Shown: positions 33,192-44,344 of the stretch, in pieces | How positions within the stretch are numbered: the stretch's first letter is position 1 | Layout: every line of letters begins with the position of its first letter | NCBI GenBank assembly: GCA_026315105.1 | Contig: CM048750.1 | Coordinates: 261,011,151 to 261,075,150, forward strand | Length of the DNA stretch: 64,000 nucleotides | Reading direction: 5' to 3' | Source of the DNA: Locusta migratoria | Lineage: Eukaryota > Arthropoda > Insecta > Orthoptera > Acrididae | Made by a program: the position numbers and the translations under genes | Notes under the pieces: model-generated | Database searches by the model: none | What the model saw: only the letters and a program-made list of their open reading frames with translations | What the model was told of the DNA's origin: nothing

Positions 33192-33560
33192 GTTGTACCA
33201 GTCTTTGAATACCCTCCTCATAAAGTCTGCTGCCTGACTTGTTAACCACTGCATCACAACTGTTTTGACTTTGTCATCGTCTTGCTCGGTCACAATGTCG
33301 TAAAAAACACTACGATAAACATTGGAGGAAATCGTAAAGCGTCTGTTGTCCACTTCCTGCACCAAACTTTCATTAACGACCGAAGGACGCCCACTCCGTT
33401 GTTCATCATGCACATTTGTACGGCCAGCTTTAAATGCTCTCACCCACTTTCCTACCATTCCATCACTCATAATGTTTTCTCCGTAAACTGCACAGGGCTC
33501 ACGATGAATATCAATCGCTTTTAGGCCTTTAGCACTAAGAAATCTTATAACAGGTCACGA
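33126..33560 (-). pseudogene. Mariner transposase of M2, catalytic core deleted
   Basis: The minus strand encodes FLSAKGLKAID IHREP, then MSDGMVGKWVRAFKAGRTNV HDEQRSGRPSVV, the helix-turn-helix N-terminus and linker of SETMAR-like mariner transposases. After FTISSNVYRSVFYDIVTEQ it jumps directly to VVMQWLTSQAADFMRRVFK, the C-terminus. The three catalytic Asp residues (D,D34D) are in the lost part, about 200 residues judging from M3. The last codons run into the hAT insertion. Confidence 0.88.
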
Positions 33561-33774
33561 TTATCGGAGGCATCTTAAACACTCAGTACACAACGTAAAC
33601 AAGGAAGGATTAGACTGTAATGGCGTCAGTGCGTAGACAACACATGTAGGTACCCACTGTGTATAAAATTATTGAGATATCATAGCACTTTTTTTTTTAA
33701 TTTCAAAACGGTACTTACTTAAAAAAAACTCGCCTCGTACGAACTGACCCATACGGTTTCATTAAGTTTCGGGT

Positions 33775-34770
33775 GTGAAGCCGCAAGAATTCTCCTTCTT
33801 CTTCTAATATTTCGGCTGTATAACGTTCAGCAATCTTCAGAATGAGCCGAAAGACTCATGCTCCAGTGCTCGCTTCGGCCCTTAATACTCGCATACCGCG
33901 CATGCGGCCACAGATACATATGCGCAAGAGACGTTGGTCGGCGGCAAAGACGTGCTTAATGCACAAGTTTAATCTATGACTCCGCGGTCGATCGGTGTTG
34001 GCATGTCGATGTATCACTATGAGCTGCACTGTGACGACGTCTTTGTGAGTTTATTACAGAAAGTACCGGATTCCATGATTTTTCTAGATTGAAACCAGTA
34101 TCTCTATTAATTAAATTCGTCGTCAAGAGGATTTGAATTGCCTCCTTCACTATTGAATCCCAGAAAGATGATGTCGTTGCCAAAATTCCAATGTTGTCAT
34201 ACAACATACTGCGACCAGCGTCAATGCAGTGCTCTGCCACTGCCGACTTGTTAGGTTGTAAACGTCAGGTGTACCTTTGATGTTCTGTACATCTTACATG
34301 GACAGTACGATTTGTTTGTCCGATGTAAGAAAGGCCACATCCACATGGAATTTTGTAAACTCCAGATTTTTGGGGCAGCAATTCATCTCTGACGGAACCC
34401 ACGAGTGCAGCTGTCTTGGGTGGAGGACGAAAAATCACTTTCACTTTGTGTGTGCTAATAATCCGTCCTATTTTTGACGAGAGGCTACCAACATATGGCA
34501 GGAAAGCCATGGATTTAAAGGTTTCTTCATCTACTTTTGTATTCTCTGTGGCCTCGTTCTGTTTCATTTGCAATGCCTTCTGTATCTGCTGTGGAGCGTA
34601 CCCATTCAAACACTTTATGTAAATAGGAAAGTTCATCTTGCAGCCTGCTTTCGTCAGAAGTAATATGTGCTCTGTGTACCAAAGTTCTGAGAACACTCAT
34701 CGTCTGTGAAGGATGGTGTGCGTCGGCTTCCGATAAACTTCATGTCCCAAAGTACCATCCTCTCTGCGCA
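33775..34770 (-). mobile_element. Penelope-like element P1, 5'-truncated
   Basis: Homology starts on the minus strand at about 34770 (GTLGHEVYRKPTH, end of the reverse transcriptase) and runs to a GAAATATT-containing 3' end near 33800. Most of the reverse transcriptase is missing, a common state for Penelope-like copies. Confidence 0.85.
33974..34696 (-). pseudogene. Penelope-like C-terminus with GIY-YIG endonuclease, frameshifted
   Basis: Frame one (34696-34265) covers the thumb and linker (YVGSLSSKIGRI, VIFRPPPKTAALVGSVRDEL) and the GIY-YIG nuclease start SGVYKIPCGCGLSYIGQTNR with its Cys pair, then TVHVRCTEH. A frameshift near 34262 passes to frame two (34240-33974): AEHCIDAGRSMLYDNIGILA, SSFWDSIVKEAIQI and INRDTGFNLEKSWNPVLS, the rest of the nuclease, including the Glu of the KEA/KES segment. 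The catalytic layout is kept but split. Confidence 0.9.
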
Positions 34771-35091
34771 GAACCAGAACCATACTACCAGCTACCCCAT
34801 TCTACCCGCCGTTCCCCTATTGGCAGTCAGGACGGATTCTGCCCAGTTACGGAATTCGTGTGTTGTGCAGATAAAAGTTGGGGAGTTAGGCTACGGCCAC
34901 ATTTGCGTTTTTTGAAACTCGACGCTGAGCGTCTAAAGAAGCAGTTTTAAAAGGCGCCAGGTGGTGGCCACATTCGACCGCGTGTATACAGCGGCTTCTT
35001 ACAGGCGTCCTAGCGACCAAAGACGTGAATGTGGCCACATTTGGCTCAGAAGCGTTTCAGACCTGCATGGGTGACATCGCAGCATTGAGAA

Positions 35092-35399
35092 ATGAATGTA
35101 TTAAGTAAACAGTCTGCAACAATAATATGTGCTGCATTGTTACTGATTCGACGGAGACGACGCAGACAAAAAAGACGTATTTGGATTCATCCAATAATTG
35201 AAGACAGATCAGAGAGCGGAAAATTCACTCTGATACACAACAAACTTAAAGAAAATCCTGAAAAGTTTTTTGAGTACTACAGGATGTCTATTAAGTCATA
35301 CGAAACTCTGCTGTCTAATGTATAGAGTGCTATTACTGGAAGAAATACTCGACTACGTGATTTTATAAGGGCTGAAGAAAAACTATCAGTTACTCTGAG
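35092..35399 (+). pseudogene. HARBI1-like transposase, first-exon remnant
   Basis: The frame from 35092 reads RRRRRQKRRIWIHPIIEDRS, then FTLIHNKLKENPEKFFEYYR MSIKSYETLLSNV, a stop at 35323-35325, then TGRNTRLRDFIRAEEKLSVT LR up to 35399. This is the N-terminal region of animal HARBI1/PIF transposases (..HP....R...G.F..L...L..D..KFF.YFRM....F..LL). It ends exactly at AG/GTAAGT, a consensus 5' splice site at 35400. The following exons with the DDE triad are absent, replaced by a LINE A fragment. Confidence 0.8.
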
Positions 35400-35403
35400 G
35401 TAA

Positions 35404-36072
35404 GTGAAGTTTCATTACTTATTTTATTATTTGTTTACATTGCATAAAATGACAGCTAGCGATCCGTCTCTCTCTCTCTTTTATATAATGTTCGAATACA
35501 GCATTAGTAGTGAGCTTCTTGATGCTGTCGCGTCGTTCAAATATCTAGGCGTAAGATTGCAGAGCGATATGAAATGGAACGAGCATGTAAGGACAGTTGT
35601 GAGTAAGGCAGACAGCCGACTTCGGTTTATTGGGAGAATTTTGGGAAGATGTACTTCACCTGTAAAGGAGGCCGCGTATAAAACGCTTGTTCGACCACGT
35701 CTTGAGTATTGCTCAAGTATTTGGGACCCGCAGCAGATCGGTTTGAAGGAAGACATAGAGGCGGTTCAGAGGCGAGCAGCTGAGTTTGTTACTGGTAGGT
35801 TCGACCAATGCGCGAGTGTCGCGGAAATGCTCCGGCAACTCAATTGGGGATCGCTGGAAGACGCGCGACGTTCTTTTCGTGAATTTTTGTTAAGTAAATT
35901 TAGAGGGCCGGAATTTGAAGCTGAGTGTAGTACGATCTTGCTGCCGCCTACTTACATTTCGCGTAAAGATCACAAAGATAAGATAAGAGAAATTAGGGCT
36001 CGTACGAAGGCATATAGGCATTCTTTTTTTCCTCGTTCAATTTGGGAGTGGAATAGGCAAGGAAATGCCTAG
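35404..36072 (+). pseudogene. LINE A, copy A2: C-terminal reverse transcriptase fragment inside H1
   Basis: LINE homology starts at about 35484 (MFEYSISSELLDAVASFKYL G), just after the FADD region, and the frame is intact to SIWEWNRQGNA and the stop at 36070-36072. The first ~27 codons of the open frame come from the host transposon. The 3' untranslated region ends in the GATGTAGATATGTAGATGTA repeat near 36140. Without palm motifs it has no enzymatic activity. Confidence 0.9.
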
Positions 36073-36519
36073 TAGTGGTACAGTAGTGGACCTTACGGTG
36101 AATTGCGGAGTATGTATGTAGATGTAGATATGTAGATGTAGAATGTCGTATAAAAATGTTCGAGCTTGAACTTCTAAGATAATACGTTCGCTACAACATC
36201 AATTTTTTCCATCTCACTCATCGAATAAAACTGTAATAACACTTGACTACACACACTACTCCGCGTTGACAGACTGCACAGAGTTCACGTGGGAACGCAA
36301 TGAGAGAAGCGTCTTTTGACGCAGCGAATGGGCGTCGGCCCATGCGACTGGCGTCTGACCTTGAGGATGCGCCTTCTCTTGCCGTCTGACGCTGGCAGAA
36401 AAAGACGCAGTGTGTGGCCACTACCGGCCTTCTCCAGCCTGCCTATAACTGTGGCGTCTTTTGACGCTGAGCGTCCAGCTTCAAAAAACGCAAGTGTGGC
36501 CGTAGCCTTAGTGTGAACA

Positions 36520-36945
36520 GGTCCGGCAGTGGCTCACTTTGAGCAGAAACTGTTGCCTGCTCAAGGCCGCCAGATAAGCACGTGCAGATTGCGGAGGCGC
36601 TGGTTGGGCGAGTGTCACGAACAGCTGCCGGTCGCGCGTCCCACGGCCCGGCCCGCAGCCGGCTCGGTTACATCACGGCCGCGTGACGTCACCGCCGGCA
36701 CATCCGCGTGCCGCTGCGCTTTTGTTCTCCATCTGCCGCAGGCGGGATTCACGCCGACACGACGGCAGGTGTCGTCTGCCGGATATGGCACTACTCCCCC
36801 TCCAACACAAGTGCGGGAGAGGTGGGGGATATCCATACAGCTGTGATTCACTACTTTAAACGTTGAGACGATTTGACAGTTCAGTTGTGGATATTTTGGA
36901 TCCTGATCTGATGAACTTCTTGTGCTTGAGGACTGAACGGGGTTA
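36520..36945. other. GC-rich spacer between H1 and H2
   Basis: CpG-rich around 36590-36780 (CACGGCCCGGCCCGCAG). The frames are short and lack motifs. Confidence 0.35.
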
Positions 36946-37335
36946 AGCCGTCGGCACACGGAGCGTGTGTCTGAACGTGTGCGGTCAACTTGCGGCTGAA
37001 CTCTTGGAGACGGCGCGACTTGTGCATACGGGACGTGTGCATCAACAAGCTACACAATAGACTTGCGCATAATAGTTCGCGATCGGGAGCGTTCACTTCA
37101 GTTCGCGGCTCTTCCGCGAACTACTTCGTTCTTTTAGTCCGTCCGCTTCCAGTGACGGCTGAGCGGCGTGTTCTGCGCATGCAGGTGGAGGGAGAAGTTC
37201 CCCCACCTAGCTGCTTCATGCGCTTGCGTCTTGAGCCACTAACGATATCACGCAAACCGAAAGAAACAGTTTGTGGATAATTTCTCGCGTTTAAGTTTAG
37301 AGTTATATCTATATCTTGGCATTATGGAATTTATT

Positions 37336-37540
37336 GCCGGCCGCGGGGACTGAGGCGCTTCAGTCACGGTCTGCACGGTCACTGCGGTCGGGGATTCGAA
37401 TCCCCCCTCGGTCATGGATATTTGTGCCGTCCTAGTTCGTAAGTATTTCATACGTAGTTTGTAAGTTTAGGGATGGATGACCCCGTAGTTAAGTCCCATA
37501 GACTACACAAACATTAGAACATTTGAACTTTTTTATTTTT
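37336..37540 (+). mobile_element. SINE (head type P), A-box region deleted
   Basis: GCCGGCCGCGGGGACTGAGG lacks the TGGCCGAG present in its relatives; the B-box GGGGATTCGAATCCCCCC remains. Duplication GAATTTATT at 37327-37335 and 37541-37549. Confidence 0.9.
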
Positions 37541-37875
37541 GAATTTATTAGTCAGATATTGCAGAGTGCAGAATACTTCAAAGCAGAAATTTTGTAGCAC
37601 TGAACTAGGAATCTACCAGGCAGTCGCTAACCTCGAAATGGCTCTCATCATCAGAAGGCAAACACGTGATTTTTAATTCTGCTACACGCCCTCTCGCTAT
37701 TGCCCGTCGGTCTTCGGAAAAGAATCCGACGAACTAAGAAGCGAGATACGTTTGTCATAATAGTTCGCGACCGATCGCGCATATTTTAGTTCGCGACCGG
37801 TAGCTCTCCTTTTAGTGCGCAGCTCGGCCACGAAGTAGGTCGTTCTTTTTAGTTCGTCCGCTCTCTTTGGCTTTT

Positions 37876-38055
37876 GTTCAAAAATGTTCAAATGTTTGTT
37901 AAGCTTAAGGGACTGAACTACGGGGTCATCAGTCCCTAAACTTACAAATTACTTATGAACTACCTACAGCTAAGGACGGCACAAATATCAATGCCCGAGG
38001 GGGTCGTGCAGACCGTCACTGAAGCGCCTCAGTCCCCTCGGCCACCGCGGCCGGC
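37876..38055 (-). mobile_element. SINE (head type P), B-box region deleted
   Basis: The minus strand keeps GGCCGGCCGCGGTGGCCGAG but about 25 bases around the B-box are missing (CACGACCCCCTCGGGCATTG joins directly). Exact duplication CTTTGGCTTTT at 37865-37875 and 38056-38066. Confidence 0.9.
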
Positions 38056-38319
38056 CTTTGGCTTTTTCTACCGCTACTAAAACTACAGCTGAGCTGCAAC
38101 TCAGCTCGAAATGACGGCAATTGACGGAAAGGAATCACGCGATTCTTCGCGCTCTCGCGCCCTCTCGCTGTTACTCGTCAGTCTTCGGAAAAGGAGCGGA
38201 CGAACTAAGAGGCGAGGGATCTGAGAACTAGTTCGCGTAGTTCGCCTGTGGAAGCGCTCTTCCGAATTAGTTCGTTCGCGAACTACACAAGACTACTATG
38301 CAAGTCCGCAGCGTACTCC

Positions 38320-40020
38320 AGCGATAGTTGTCGACGGCGTCAGGTTCTGCAATCACACTGTTTATCAAATGAAAGGAGTGGAATTCCTCCTTTACCATAC
38401 CTTTACAATATTACAAAAATAAACAGGAAACAAAATATACTAAAATAAAAAGTCAACCTTTGTAGGATTAATTAAATATCAATTCCAGTAAGATCTTCAG
38501 GGGAATCTATAACAGTGCTGCTAACTGCATGTATTCACTGCAGGTAGTAAATATAACGTTTAAAAATATTAATTTTATTTACAGAAATTATTTAGGTTTG
38601 AGAGACAATGCGCAAGACGCCTGAGCCAGCGCGCTATTTGACTCTGCATGCCGCAATATTCGTCATATACTATTCTTCCGCAGCCGTCACCCGCAGCGCG
38701 AAGAGGAATATTGATTTGGTGCTGTAGTCGGCCTCAGCACACGAGTCGTCAGGCCTTACGTCACGTCTGCGCATGCGCACTAGCCAATAGACGACTGCGC
38801 CGCCTCTGCGCACGTACCAGCGTGGCTGAATCCCACTTCAGCACACGGAGCTGGTTTCCAGCTATCTCGGCGAGAGCGCTCCAAAATGCATTTTCATCCT
38901 TATTACTAGCATTCTAATACGCAATGGAAGGGAATTAGCATAATTTGTGATATCTGGCTCGTATTCCAAGAGAAAGGATGTAATTTTACAGCGATTTCTC
39001 GCTTGCATTCGAAGAGAAATGGCATAATTTTAGTAATATATTTACAGTGTGCTGCAGCACATTAGCACATTATCACCAGCCGTCACTGTCCTTTATCACT
39101 ACGAAACGCATATTTCCGTACTTGCGTGTATGTTTGTCATGTCATATCTATTAACATAAGACATAAAAGTTGCATGTCATGTCAACAAGTGCAGCGAATT
39201 ATAAAAGTTTCATGACTATGTGATATAAAATTTGGAAAGGCCTTCACATGAGGCAAACATTAGTGCGACACTCTCGCTTTTTAGTAAAACTTAAAGTTCA
39301 TTCTTCCACGATCAATGTCGCTTTTCAATAGGAGAAGGTTAAGGACGTCTAAAATGATAGACATGAAACAATAAAGTGCGTATTTTACCGTTAGTAAGGT
39401 GTAAACTGACCTGTTCGTAAAACGAATCCAACAAACTCATTCCACTGAGGATTTGCACTTATGTTTACATAGCATCGAATATTCTGCAGTATACTTCTAT
39501 GAAATTTACAGGAAAGTCTTTATGTTTATAAGGAAACTCGAATAAAAGAAGAGGAAAAACTTGCTTTCGAAGAGCCTTGAACCAGCGCTGTAGAATGTCT
39601 TACTTCACAGTCCACGACTTTGCTGCCTACTCTACTTTTTCTTTTTTCCATTTTTTTTTCTATGGGTAGTTTTGTTCGTTTCGGACGCCTATCGTATTTG
39701 TTCGTTCTGGTTCGGTGTGTTCTTGGCTGAGTTGTTGTTTTTTAATTTTTTTATTTTATTTTATTTTATTTTTTTATTATTTTTTATTACAGAGGGCGTT
39801 CAGCCTTCCAACCGGGCGCGCTGAGCCACGGCGTCCGGCTACTCTATTGACGTATCTGAGTAACGTAGACGATGGTATTAGACGTATTGTGTACAAAACT
39901 GGTAGATATGTCGTTTGCTGACATGTAATTACAACAAATGATGTAAAGATCAATCCATGTTGATAGTGTTTCAGTCCGCCTTGCCTTTAAACGGCATATT
40001 ACTGTAATACGGAAATTTTT
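38320..40020. other. No recognisable gene; T-rich tract
   Basis: CpG-containing patch at 38640-38900 (CTGCGCATGCGCAC). A (T)n(A) rich tract at 39738-39790. Open frames here are short and without motifs. Confidence 0.4.
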
Positions 40021-40028
40021 TAACCACA

Positions 40029-40224
40029 TAAAATGTTCAAATGTTTGTATAGCTTATGAGACTTAACTACGGGGTCATCAGTCCCTAAACTTACAAACTA
40101 CTTATCAACTAGCTTATCCTAAGGACGGCACAAATATGCCCGAGGGGGGATTCGAACCCTCGAGCGTAGTGGCCGCGCAGACCGTGACTGGAGCGCCTCA
40201 AACCCCTCGGCCACCGCGGCCAGC
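40029..40224 (-). mobile_element. tRNA-derived SINE (head type P)
   Basis: The minus strand has CCGCGGTGGCCGAGGGG and GAGGGTTCGAATCCCCCC. Exact 9-base duplication TTAACCACA at 40020-40028 and 40225-40233. Confidence 0.92.
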
Positions 40225-40512
40225 TTAACCACAAACAAGACGTTTCCAGTCATTTATTCCAACAAATATTGCCTCTAATGCAAGCTTTCGTAAGATTCTC
40301 AATTTACACAGTTACTTTTACTTGCTTTGAAATGTCATACATTCATAAGACCTAAGATACAGACATAAAACCCATGAAATACGACCGGCAATATAGCGTC
40401 TTCATCTCTCACCGAAAAGAGCTGCCCCCTCCCCAGATAGTCACGTGGTGTGACGTCGTTGGCGCTCTCCTACCTTATTGGTGACCGTTCAGACGCTCGT
40501 TGAGAATAGGTT

Positions 40513-40712
40513 GCCGGCCGCGGTGGCCGAGGGGACTGAAGCGCTCCAGTCACGGTCTGCACGGCCACTACGGTCGGGGGTTCGAATCCCCCCTCGGGCA
40601 TGGATATTTGTGCCGTCCTTAGTATAAGGTAGTTGATAAGTAGTTTGTAAGTTTAGGGACTGATGACCCCGTAGTTAAGTCCCATAAGCTTAACAAACAT
40701 TTGAATTTTTTT
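40513..40712 (+). mobile_element. tRNA-derived SINE (head type P), best preserved
   Basis: Starts GCCGGCCGCGGTGGCCGAGG; B-box GGGGGTTCGAATCCCCCC; ends ACAAACATTTGAATTTTTTT. Exact 13-base duplication TTGAGAATAGGTT at 40500-40512 and 40713-40725. Confidence 0.95.
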
Positions 40713-40729
40713 TTGAGAATAGGTTCGTT

Positions 40730-41940
40730 AGAGCGGCGCTGCTGACGATCTGAAACGGTTTGGGGCGTTCGAGTGGCACTTTTGACTCTTTCTGGCGATA
40801 TCTAACTGACCACTCAGGTGTTCGAGTGGCGAATCTAATAGTTTGAGATCGTTTATTTAAGTAAGCAGATTTTCGTCAAACCGTTTTCTGACTGACTACA
40901 AAGCGTTTAACAAGCCTCCTCGAAAAGACAAGCCTGCACATTTATGAAGAGGTTTGTGTTCCAAGTCTTCCATTTTCTCTTGATTGAGGCTGAGTTTTGT
41001 AAATTAGACAGGCATTCTTCCAACTTATGAGACCATCTAATACAGTACATCCCCTTTTTATTACATCCATACATACTATAAATGAAAGGTGTGGAAATTT
41101 TCATAACATGCGAATTTAAAGATGAATGCATATGTTTTTACAGTTTGGATTGTGATATATTCGCCTGAAAATGAAGTCAAAATAGTCCTACTGAGATTTT
41201 CTGTGCTATATGTAAATGAAGTGACTGACACATAAGAATAATGTGTCGGACAGTATTTCCTTCACGACAGGCGTTAGCACTGATAGATTTTTATAACCGA
41301 CATCTAGCTTTATATGTGCCACTATAGCGTCTCACAATTACTGTTCCGTCTGTTTCTCCTTGTGGTTATTTATTATAGAAATCTATTAGTGCCAATGTAG
41401 GCGTTCCTACACTAAATGTGTAACTTCTTGGAAAATCATGTACGATGACAATTCTTGCACAACACCTGCAAAGTTTTGTATTTTTTGTATATTAATTTGT
41501 ATGTTTCATTTTTTAAATTTTATTGTAACTCATAATAATGGAACAAAATGCATATGAAGTTGTATGTTACCGAAAATTCCTTTCACACACCACTATCCTA
41601 ATTTACCGAGAAATACTGTGGCTTACTGTTTCACATTCAAATGATATATAATGTAAGGTGCAGTATGAAGAATTTAACAAATTATCTGCATGATTTAAAG
41701 TTGGTTAATGGGTACGATGAATAAGACAAACACGTTGGCCGAAGAAAGCAAAAATGCCAACTAGCGCTGTGGGTGGCCAAACTGCGAAACAGGGGAAATA
41801 AGCGTTCGAGTTGGCTTCAGAGTTGGAAACTGTCAAAAAGCGCGCATGCGCAATGGAGGCTTTCCAAATCGTCAGTAACTGTCAGAAACTATCAGCGGTT
41901 GGGGCACTCGAACGAACCTGGCATGCTTGATACTGCCCGA
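40730..41940. other. No recognisable gene inside H2
   Basis: GGTTCGTTAGAGCGGCGCTG (40722) resembles, inverted, the CGAACGAACC region near 41910, so a worn inverted pair may bracket 40.72-41.92 kb. The frames have no motifs. Confidence 0.35.
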
Positions 41941-42477
41941 CACGTTGGGAAAGCCTCGCCAATGTGCGATTCGCACGTTGTGACGTCAGAAACTCGACAC
42001 CTTGGCCACACTCGTTCAGATACACGCTCCGTGTGCCGACGGCTTTAGGGACAGCGGCAAAGCAGCCCACGAGCGCTCATACTGCCTGCAAAGAGTTCCC
42101 CCTTCACCTCCCTGCTAACATTGCTCGGTTATTGGCGCGAGCACGCGAACTCGCGCGGTTATTCAATTCGTGTCATTACAAGTGTATTATGAGTGTCGAA
42201 GCCTGCTTGGAATTTGTTGTAGTACAAAATTAATAAGAGGAAAAACAAGTCGAAATATTTTACAACACTCGAGAAGAGTTCCCGCTCTGTTTAAGACTAG
42301 CTGCACAAGTCTGCGGTTATGTTCGGAACTAACTGTTTGTCTGAATGTGTGTAGTTTTTCTTTCTTTGTCTTTCCTATAATGCAATAAACGAAGTTTTAG
42401 GTCAGAAGTAATGTTGTTAACGTTGAATTGACTGGACAAATGCGGTTCAGGACCTGTAATCTTACTCCAAACGTCGA

Positions 42478-42550
42478 GGTCGGCGCGATGGAGTGGCCGA
42501 GCCTTCTAATGGACCCCACACAGTAGCTTCGAGTCGCAGCAATCTCTCGC
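42478..42550 (+). mobile_element. SINE head fragment
   Basis: GGCGCGATGGAGTGGCCGAG is an A-box-containing SINE head; it ends before a B-box and abuts LINE C. The body is missing. Confidence 0.55.
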
Positions 42551-43485
42551 ATGCAATATCGCTGCAATCCGTCGCTCGCCTCCACCTCGCACTCGGGCGT
42601 TCCACAGGGTAGCGTTATTGGTCCTCTGCTGTTCCTTATTTACATAAACGATTTAGGAGAAAATCTGAGTACCTCTCTTAGGTTCTTTGCAGATGACGCC
42701 GTCATTTACCGTCTAGTAAAATCATCTGAAGATCAAAACCAAACGCAAACGATCTGAATAAGATATCACTATGGTGTAAAAATTGGCAATTGACTCTAAA
42801 TATTGATAAATGTGAAGTCGTCCACATGGGTACGAAAAGATATCCGTTAAACTTTGTTTACAAGATAAATCAATCAAAGTTGAAGGCCGTAAACTCCACT
42901 AAATACCTTGGAATTACTATTACTTCACACCTAAACTGGAAAGAACTCGTAGATAATGTCATGGGAAAGGCGAACCAAAGACTGCGTTCTATTGGCAGAA
43001 CGCTTAAAAGATGCAACAGAAATACTGAAGAGACTGCATGCACAACGCTTCTCCGTCCTATTTTGAAGTATTGTGTGGAATCCTTATCAGGTGGGTTTGA
43101 CGAAGGACATCGAAGGAGTGTAAAGAAGGGCAGCTCGTTTTGTATTGTTACGATACAGGGGAGAGAGCGTTAGGAAAATGATACTGGATCTGGGATGGGA
43201 ATCATCACAACTTATCTCTGCGGCGTGGGCTACTTATGTAACCCCAATTGCCAACATTCTCCTCCGAATGAGAAAATGTGTTGTGGACACCCACTTACAT
43301 AGGTAGAAATGATCATCAGAATAAAATACGAGAAATCAGAGCTCGAACGGAGAGATTCATATGTTCTTTCTTCCCGCGCACTGTTCGAGAATGGAATGGG
43401 AGATAAATAATACAACGGTGGTTCGATGAACCCTCTGCCAGGCACTTAAATGTGATTTGCAGAGTATACCATGTAGATGTAGAGT
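42551..43485 (+). pseudogene. LINE C, copy C1: CR1-like reverse transcriptase fragment
   Basis: Two frames (42551-42757, 42790-43173) read [35 protein letters not shown] with the catalytic FADD, then WCKNWQLTLNIDKCEVVHMG and STKYLGITITSHLNWKELV. The N-terminus and endonuclease are lost. A frameshift lies near 42755 and further ones after 43085. The 3' end runs to GTATACCATGTAGATGTAGA near 43480, so the tail resembles LINE A but the protein sequence is clearly different. Confidence 0.88.
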
Positions 43486-43854
43486 GAATATCCATAATAT
43501 GAAGTATGTGTTGTTAGAACTCAGATACCAGAGGCATTAACGGTAACAAAAGACAGATAAAATATATCCCTACATTACCAAGCAACCGTCCTCCCCCCAG
43601 AAATTTCTCCAAGATTACTGTTTCCCCAAAACACTGTCTCAAAAATTATTTTTCCTCAAACTTCCGAAAGAATCCCCTAGTTTTGCGTCCCCTGCACACA
43701 CATGGGTATTTGATACATAAAGTTGGCCAAAATTACTGTCTTACATTTGCTACACTGTGAGACCGTACACATTTTTAGGATAATAATGGATTTTCGTTAC
43801 TTAAAACTTCTGGGCTGAGATACCGTGGTCCATACATAAAATTTTCCTGCGCCA

Positions 43855-43871
43855 TATATATATATATATAT
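43855..43871. repeat. Short (AT)n tract
   Basis: Eight AT units at the 3' boundary of Penelope-like fragment P2. Confidence 0.8.
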
Positions 43872-43874
43872 GAC

Positions 43875-44290
43875 AAACAGAGGGCGCCGCTGGACACGTG
43901 ACGTCGGCTGTGCTATGGTCTCTGCTACTGCCAACCTTCTCGATTGAAACTAATCGATTGTCATGCTGTTGCTGCAATGTTGACATCCAGATCTTTTCTT
44001 CCTCTTTTTTGTTAAAATTATTGCGGTGTTTAAAAATCTCAATGGCCTCTCAGTACATACGAGCGTAATAATGCGACTCTTTGCTACGTCGGTCGTCTCG
44101 CTAAATTTTATTTCGTGGTCACGTTCTTATATACGTGTTCCGCTACAGCCGATTTATTAGTATGTTCGAGGCGGCAGTTACTTATGTTTTCGCCGAGACG
44201 AGTGTTGACACTTCTTTTTGTTGTACCTGTATAAACTTCTCCACAACTGCAGGGGATTTTATAGACACCTGTTGTATCCAGGGGATGTCG
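43875..44290 (-). pseudogene. Penelope-like fragment P2 (GIY-YIG part)
   Basis: The minus strand from 44285 reads DTTGVYKIPCSCGEVYTGTT KRSVNTRLGENI and TNKSAVAEHVYKN, the GIY-YIG nuclease beginning with its CxC pair. Later codons are interrupted. The reverse transcriptase is absent. It lies back-to-back with P3. Confidence 0.82.
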
Positions 44291-44344
44291 CTTATCTTTT
44301 GCGGATTTTAAACATTATTTTATTTTATTTTGGTCTGAAAACAG

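Larger units (their letters stand above)
31543..33737 (-). mobile_element. SETMAR-type mariner M2 carrying a hAT insertion
   Basis: Left end CGAGGCGTGTTTCTAAGTAA and right end (inverted CGAGGCGAGTTTTTTTTAAG) are flanked by TA at 31541-31542 and 33738-33739. Identity continues through AGTACCGTTTTGAAATTAAA and GATATCTCAATAATTTTA. 31698-33191 is a separate element; without it M2 is ~0.7 kb. Confidence 0.92.
34889..36507 (+). mobile_element. PIF/Harbinger-like transposon H1 with LINE A fragment inside
   Basis: Left end GGCTACGGCCACATTTGCGT and right end (inverted GGCTACGGCCACACTTGCGT) match over ~45 bases including GACGCT.AGCGTC. The 3-base duplication TTA at 34886-34888 and 36508-36510 is the PIF/Harbinger signature. 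Short GACGC/GTGGCCAC words recur just inside both ends. Confidence 0.92.
37060..38310. repeat. TAGTTCGCGA-rich duplicated sequence
   Basis: The word (T)AGTTCGCG(A/C) occurs at 37073, 37761, 37788 and 38228, and inverted near 37114 and 38275. Longer pairs: CGTTCTTTTAGTCCGTCCGC (37128) with CGTTCTTTTTAGTTCGTCCG (37851), and CGCCCTCTCGCT followed by GTCTTCGGAAAA at 37687 and 38158. This is a diverged duplication split by two SINEs; no coding content. Confidence 0.65.
36946..42044. mobile_element. PIF/Harbinger-like container H2, ~5.1 kb, with nested insertions
   Basis: Left end AGCCGTCGGCACACGGAGCG (from 36946) and right end, inverted, identical over 23 bases and continuing T(C/A)TGAACG-like. 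The duplication TTA is at 36943-36945 and 42045-42047. No transposase is seen inside. Four SINEs account for ~0.8 kb. The copies of TAGTTCGCGA-rich sequence at 37060-38310 may be a further insertion. If the two ends belong to one element, it is a large non-autonomous one. Confidence 0.7.
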
